From Saprospiraceae bacterium (lineage in GTDB: Bacteria > Bacteroidota > Bacteroidia > Chitinophagales > Saprospiraceae), in contig WGBN01000203.1 of NCBI GenBank assembly GCA_015494245.1, forward strand, positions 1 to 9,561: 9,561 nucleotides of DNA. Reading direction: 5' to 3'. Both the position numbers and the translations under genes were made by a program. Position 1 is the stretch's first letter. The number at the start of each line of letters is the position of its first letter. Shown here one piece after another: positions 5,918 through 9,561 of the stretch. The notes under the pieces were generated by a model, which worked only from the letters and a program-made list of their open reading frames with translations, was not told the origin of the DNA and ran no database searches.

Positions 5918-5985
5918 TTGGTGAAATCGGTTGAATCAGCGGAAGCGGTGAAATCGGGGAGTCGGCGTGATGAGCGTGACGGGTG
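5918..5985 (+). repeat. 68-bp direct repeat copy C, right of the DUF1703 gene
   Basis: This copy is gap-free against copy B with five single-base differences, four of them G/A or C/T in otherwise identical 9-nt units. It starts 10 nt after the DUF1703 stop codon. Recombination between B and C would remove about 1752 bp carrying exactly this gene and its promoter. Confidence 0.88.
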
Positions 5986-5993
5986 GGTTTCAT

Positions 5994-6031
5994 CCATTGT
6001 AGAGGTGCAATGCATTGCGCCTCTACAATGG
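5994..6031. repeat. 38-bp near-perfect palindrome in the convergent gap
   Basis: The left arm (5994-6012) and right arm (6013-6031) are 19 nt each with no loop. Eighteen of 19 pairs match; the only exception (6006 T opposite 6019 G) becomes a G-U wobble in plus-strand RNA. The core is GTAGAGG..CCTCTAC around TGCATTG-type sequence, like mobile extragenic palindromes in Bacteroidota and cyanobacteria as I remember them. It lies between convergent genes and could halt or stabilise transcripts, but has no T-tract. Confidence 0.85.
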
Positions 6032-6046
6032 AGGGGCATACTCCAT

Positions 6047-6715
6047 TTACATACCATCTTCTTCGGGTTCTTCTGCGTCGAAGTCGTACCAGAGTTCGAA
6101 ATCCTGGAGGACGGCGTCGAGCATGGGGTCTTTGCCTTCGATGTAGCCTTCTTTGAGGTCGTAGCCGTAGAATTTGCTGAAGGTATTCCAGTAGGAGGCT
6201 GACATGCTGCCGCGGAGGCTTTTGATGAGTTCGTAGAGGGGGGTGTCGAGCTCGCGTTCGATCATTTTGATGAGGATGAAGCCCTGGGTTTTGGTCAGGT
6301 TTTTGAGGGGTTCTTCGAACTCTCGTTTGAGGTCTTTTTGCAGTTTTTTGATGTACTTTTTGCGTTTTTTCTTCTTCATCTCTTTGGTAGCGCGTTCCAC
6401 TTCTTTGAAGATGTGAATGGCTTCGCGGGCGTAGGGATAGACCTTGGTGGCGTAATAGCGGTACTTCATGTACAGCAGATACTCGTCTCTGTTGGCGAAG
6501 GAGCGGGGCGAGGTGATGGAGATGTCGTCCAGTTTAGCCATGAGGATGGTATCGCCTTCGGGTGTAACCATTTGTTGGAGGACGTGGCCGTCTATGTAAA
6601 CGGTTTCCCATTTTTCTTCTTCGGGCTGTTGGGCCCGTGTTGCCGTAGTGAAAGCCAGTGCCAGCAGGGCAGCTGTGAGCAAGAGATGGCGAAGAGATGC
6701 AAGTGCTGTAGTCAT
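6047..6715 (-). CDS. DUF4294-family exported protein
   Basis: A 222-residue protein of unknown function, typical of Bacteroidota. The start is ATG at 6715-6713, chosen because it puts the signal peptide at the N terminus (R9-H10 then LLLTAALLALAF, with cleavage after A28 in ATRA/QQ). A longer frame to a TTG at 6811 would overlap bcp and bury the signal. The mature part contains YIDGHVLQQMVTPEGDTILM (~40-59), LYMKYRYYATKVYPYAREAI (~81-100), a strongly basic helix with KKKKRKK (~114-120), and a conserved TKTQGFILIKMIERE (~141-155) followed by GSMSASYW (~169-176). The C terminus is acidic. It should act in the periplasm or at the outer membrane. It lies 89 nt after the bcp stop as the last gene of the minus-strand cluster; no TAnnTTTG element was found in that gap, so co-transcription is likely. 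Confidence 0.85.
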   Translation of the reverse strand: MTTALASLRHLLLTAALLALAFTTATRAQQPEEEKWETVYIDGHVLQQMVTPEGDTILMAKLDDISITSPRSFANRDEYLLYMKYRYYATKVYPYAREAIHIFKEVERATKEMKKKKRKKYIKKLQKDLKREFEEPLKNLTKTQGFILIKMIERELDTPLYELIKSLRGSMSASYWNTFSKFYGYDLKEGYIEGKDPMLDAVLQDFELWYDFDAEEPEEDGM

Positions 6716-6804
6716 GGTCGTTCGAGTGTTGGATGATGGGGATTTGTCCCTATAACTCACTCTGCTTTGGAAATAGTGTTTATGAGCTTTTTGTTGCGGA
6801 AAGA

Positions 6805-7266
6805 TTAACAAAAGGCCTCGAGTATCTGTTCGGCATGTACTTTGGTTTTCACTTTCGTGAAAATTTTGGCAATCTTTCCGTTTTCGTCTATGACGAAGGT
6901 AGTGCGTATGACGCCGGTATAGCTTTTGCCCATGAATTTTTTGGGGCCCCAGACGCCGTATGCTTTGAGCACTTCCTTGTCGGTATCTGCCAGCAGGTGG
7001 AAGGGCAGTTCCTTTTTTTCGATGAATTTTTGGTGCTTCTTTTCGTCATCGGGGCTTACGCCCAGCAGTTCGAATCCGCAGTCTTTGAGCTCCTGGTAGT
7101 GGTCGCGCAGGCTGCAAGCTTCGGCTGTACAGCCGGGGGTGAGGTCTTTGGGGTAGAAGAAAAGGACGAGTTTCTTGCCTTTGTAGTCGGAGAGGGAAAC
7201 GGTTTCTCCGGTTTCGATTTTCCCTGTAAAGGGGGGTGCGGGATCGCCTTCTTTTAAGTGGGTCAT
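6805..7266 (-). CDS. bcp: Thioredoxin-dependent peroxiredoxin (BCP/PrxQ type)
   Basis: A 153-residue peroxiredoxin that reduces hydrogen peroxide and organic or lipid hydroperoxides, then is recycled by thioredoxin; a cytoplasmic enzyme. The active-site motif is YPKDLTPGCTAEAC, with peroxidatic Cys46 and resolving Cys51 five residues later, the atypical 2-Cys arrangement of BCP (C45/C50 in E. coli). The conserved Arg is R121 in GVIRTTFVID. Length is normal and both ends are complete. Its ATG (7266-7264) overlaps the TGA of the upstream phosphoesterase gene (7265-7263) in an ATGA, which implies translational coupling within the ftsK-to-DUF4294 cluster. Confidence 0.96.
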   Translation of the reverse strand: MTHLKEGDPAPPFTGKIETGETVSLSDYKGKKLVLFFYPKDLTPGCTAEACSLRDHYQELKDCGFELLGVSPDDEKKHQKFIEKKELPFHLLADTDKEVLKAYGVWGPKKFMGKSYTGVIRTTFVIDENGKIAKIFTKVKTKVHAEQILEAFC

Positions 7267-8039
7267 TGGATTTGAGTTTGGTGATTAAACAGATAGCGCA
7301 CTTCTGTTGCTATGTGCGCCGGTGAGATTTCGATTTTTCTCCATGCCGGGCTGTAGTGGTCTATGGCAAAATTTTCTTCGTGCAGATCAATCTGCAAAAA
7401 GGTGGAGGGCGTAATAAAAACGTTTGCAGCGGGCAAAAGGATGAGTTTTTCGGCATGATAATGGCCGCAAAAGATGTGGAGGCGCCGGTTGCCGTCTCCT
7501 ATTGCGCGTCGGATGGCAGCCATGACTTCTTCCTGGTCCTGCAGGGCGTGTTTGGCATCCATAAAGCCGTTGCGGGTATATTTGGCCGGCGGATGATGGA
7601 TGAAGAGCAGGAGATGCCTGTGAGGGCTTTTGCTCAGCTGTTGCTCTAACCACAGGGTTTGATTTGCCGAAAGGCGATAGGAAGAAGAGTCTGAGTATAA
7701 GAGGTGTATGTTTTTTTCGGGGAATTCTTCTTCGTAGTAGAGTTGGCCTTCGCGCAGGGGGAAGGGGAGTTCCAGGGCGCGGGCCATGGTGGGTGTGTGG
7801 TCGTGGTTGCCGGGGATGAAGCGGAGGGGGAAAGGGAGGCCTTGCAGTTGTTTTTTGAGCCAGACATAGACTTCTTCATCGCCTTCTCTGAAGCAGATGT
7901 CGCCGGTGATGACGAGCAAATCGGGTTGATAGGCGCGGATGTCTTCGAGGCAGCGCAGGAAGTTGGAGCGGGTGTTTACGCCATAGGTGTCTTCATTTTC
8001 GCGCCCGAGGTGGAGGTCGGTGAGTTGGGCGATTTTCAT
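7263..8039 (-). CDS. Calcineurin-like metallophosphoesterase (CpdA-like class III phosphodiesterase fold)
   Basis: A 258-residue enzyme with the full set of two-metal phosphoesterase motifs in order: DLH (D8, H10), GD (G46-D47), GNHD (77-80), H148-H149 in FIHHPP, and GHYH (192-195). This layout fits the family that includes the 3',5'-cyclic-AMP phosphodiesterase CpdA; the substrate in this organism cannot be read from sequence, so no symbol is given. No signal peptide is visible, so it is cytoplasmic. Start ATG (8039-8037) lies 7 nt after the ftsK stop; its stop overlaps the bcp start by 4 nt. A pairing with bcp may reflect shared regulation only. Confidence 0.9.
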   Translation of the reverse strand: MKIAQLTDLHLGRENEDTYGVNTRSNFLRCLEDIRAYQPDLLVITGDICFREGDEEVYVWLKKQLQGLPFPLRFIPGNHDHTPTMARALELPFPLREGQLYYEEEFPEKNIHLLYSDSSSYRLSANQTLWLEQQLSKSPHRHLLLFIHHPPAKYTRNGFMDAKHALQDQEEVMAAIRRAIGDGNRRLHIFCGHYHAEKLILLPAANVFITPSTFLQIDLHEENFAIDHYSPAWRKIEISPAHIATEVRYLFNHQTQIQ

Positions 8040-8046
8040 GGGTAGC

Positions 8047-9561
8047 TTACTTGTTGTTTTTGAGCTCGGTGAGGAAGCGTTCGAGTTCTTCCATGGTGTA
8101 GTACAGCACTTCGCGGGCTTTGCTGCCTTCGGAGGGCCCTACGATGCCGAAGGCTTCGAGTTGGTCCATGATGCGGCCGGCGCGGTTGTAGCCGAGTTTG
8201 AGGCGGCGCTGGATCATGGAAGTCGAGCCGTGTTGGTTTTGAACGACAAGGCGGGCGGCGTCTTCGAAGAGTTCGTCCAGGTCGGAGAGTTTGAAGCCTG
8301 CCTCGCCGTGGGTATCTTCATCGGCGGAGTATTCGGGCAGGTAGTGGGGGTTGGGGAATCCCGGCTGTTCGTGTATGAATTCGATGACGCGTTCTACTTC
8401 GGGGGTATCCACGAAGGCCGATTGGAGTCGGGTGAGTTTGCCGTCTATGGACATGAGCATATCGCCGCGGCCGATGAGTTGGTCGGCGCCGCCGGTATCG
8501 AGTATGGTGCGAGAATCCACTTTGGAGGCCACTTTATAGGCGATGCGAGCGGGGAAGTTGGCTTTGATGATGCCCGTGATGATGTTTACGGAGGGGCGTT
8601 GGGTAGCGATGATGAGGTGTATGCCTACGGCGCGGGAGAGTTGTGCCAGTCGGCCGATGGGCTGTTCGATATCGCGGCCTGCCGTCATGATGAGGTCGGC
8701 AAATTCGTCTATGACGAGCACGATGAAGGGCAGGTAGCGATGTCCCTTTTTGGGGTTGAGTTTGCGGGCGATGAATTTGGTGTTGTATTCCTGGATGTTT
8801 CGCGCGTGGGCCTTTTTGAGCAGGTCGTAGCGCATGTCCATTTCGATGCAGAGGCTGTTGAGGGTATAGACCACCTTGTTGGTTTCGGTGGTGATGGGTT
8901 CTTCCTGGTCGGGCAGGAAGCTGAGGAAGTGGCGGTCGAGCTTGGCATAGGGGAAGAGCTCGACTTTTTTGGGGTCTATGAGTACCAGTTTCAACTGGGA
9001 GGGGTGCATTTTGTAGAGCAGAGAGATGAGGATGGCGTTGATGCCCACGGATTTACCCTGGCCGGTAGCGCCGGCGATGAGCAGGTGGGGCATTTTGGCC
9101 AGGTCGGAGATGAATATCTCGTTGGAGATGGTTTTTCCGAGGGCGATGGGCAGGGCCATGCGGGCTTCCTGAAATTTTTCGGAGGCGATGATTTCTTTGA
9201 GGGAGACGATCTGTTTTTTCTTGTTGGGCACTTCGATGCCGATGGTTCCGCGGCCCGGGATGGGGGCAATGATGCGGATGCCGAGGGCGGCGAGGCTGAG
9301 GGCGATGTCGTCTTCGAGGTTTTTGATGCGGGATATGCGCACGCCCGGAGCGGGGACGATTTCGTAGAGGGTAACGGTAGGCCCTACGGTAGCGCGGATT
9401 TTGGTAATTTCGATTTTGTAGTTGAGCAGGGTTTCGATGATCTGGTCTTTGTTGGCCTCCAGCTCTTTGCGGTCTATTTCGATTTTGTGATCGGCATAGT
9501 TGTTGAGCAAGTCGAGGGTAGGGAATTTGTAATTGGCCAGATCGAGGGTGGGGTCGTAGGG
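8047..9561 (-). CDS. ftsK: FtsK/SpoIIIE DNA translocase, C-terminal part (5' end outside window)
   Basis: The frame is open to the right edge, giving 504 visible residues; TTG at 9510 is internal. Counting from the edge, residues ~1-150 form the alpha domain (VGPTVTLYEIVPAPGVRISRI region, ~59-79), followed by the RecA-like beta domain with Walker A GATGQGKS (~164-171) and Walker B FIVLVIDEFADL (~279-290; D285, E286). Further motifs are LIDPKKVELF (~194-203) and the IATQRPSVNIITG segment. The C-terminal gamma winged helix (last ~70 residues, GSTSMIQRRLKLGYNRAGRI) binds orienting DNA motifs and activates XerD at dif. The protein pumps DNA through the division septum to resolve chromosome dimers. 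The missing N terminus would carry four membrane segments and a linker. It heads the cluster ftsK-phosphoesterase-bcp-DUF4294. Confidence 0.96.
   Translation of the reverse strand, partial: PYDPTLDLANYKFPTLDLLNNYADHKIEIDRKELEANKDQIIETLLNYKIEITKIRATVGPTVTLYEIVPAPGVRISRIKNLEDDIALSLAALGIRIIAPIPGRGTIGIEVPNKKKQIVSLKEIIASEKFQEARMALPIALGKTISNEIFISDLAKMPHLLIAGATGQGKSVGINAILISLLYKMHPSQLKLVLIDPKKVELFPYAKLDRHFLSFLPDQEEPITTETNKVVYTLNSLCIEMDMRYDLLKKAHARNIQEYNTKFIARKLNPKKGHRYLPFIVLVIDEFADLIMTAGRDIEQPIGRLAQLSRAVGIHLIIATQRPSVNIITGIIKANFPARIAYKVASKVDSRTILDTGGADQLIGRGDMLMSIDGKLTRLQSAFVDTPEVERVIEFIHEQPGFPNPHYLPEYSADEDTHGEAGFKLSDLDELFEDAARLVVQNQHGSTSMIQRRLKLGYNRAGRIMDQLEAFGIVGPSEGSKAREVLYYTMEELERFLTELKNNK

Noticed and set aside
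4166..5985. Direct repeats B and C as transposon ends or target-site duplications
   Set aside because: They are direct and 68 bp long, with no terminal inverted repeats or transposase between them. A repeat-recombination cassette is the most that can be said.
5918..6202. 94-codon plus-strand frame through repeat C, the palindrome and the DUF4294 3' end
   Set aside because: It is made of intergenic repeat and antisense sequence, with no gene-like features.
6338..7257. Long plus-strand frames (6338-6736 and 6733-7257) opposite DUF4294 and bcp
   Set aside because: They are antisense to genes with clear family motifs, and their protein is F/V/G-rich low-complexity sequence typical of the opposite strand of K/E-rich genes.

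Overview
The window looks like chromosomal DNA of a Bacteroidota bacterium. The signs are a protein with PKD domains and a type A type-IX-secretion sorting domain, a 64-residue Bacteroidota-style bS21, a DUF4294 protein, a DUF1703 AAA-ATPase/PD-(D/E)XK protein, start codons without Shine-Dalgarno sequences, and several exact TAnnTTTG (-7) promoter elements. GC content near 50% and the gene style suggest a Saprospiria/Lewinella-like member, but that finer placement is a weak inference.

Layout. 1-761 (+) is the 3' end of a tricorn-type S41 protease. It shares a bidirectional terminator (760-788) with rpsU (801-995, -). rpsU and a secreted PKD/T9SS protein (1203-2735, +) diverge from a 207-bp region holding a full Bacteroidota promoter for rpsU and a -7 element for the PKD gene. 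A 230-bp spacer with a REP-like palindrome leads to a rhomboid-independent, site-2-type M50 protease with two CBS domains (2966-4057, +). A 308-bp repeat-filled stretch (4058-4365) then precedes the DUF1703 ATPase/nuclease gene (4366-5907, +). That gene is bracketed by 68-bp direct repeats (4166-4233 and 5918-5985). A 38-bp palindrome sits in the convergent gap. From 9561 down to 6047 on the minus strand runs a tight cluster: ftsK (5' end outside the window), a metallophosphoesterase, a bcp peroxiredoxin (4-nt overlap) and a DUF4294 exported protein.

How the genes fit together. The minus-strand cluster looks like an operon of housekeeping functions (chromosome translocation, phosphoesterase, peroxide defence, exported protein). 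The plus-strand genes look like separate transcription units. The M50 and DUF1703 genes each have a -7 element ending 4-5 nt before the start codon, so their mRNAs are predicted to be leaderless. The most accessory-looking part is 4058-6031: one DUF1703 gene with its own promoter between direct repeats, surrounded by 7-nt and 9-nt minisatellite arrays and a long palindrome. I see no CRISPR array, tRNA, rRNA, transposase or integrase.
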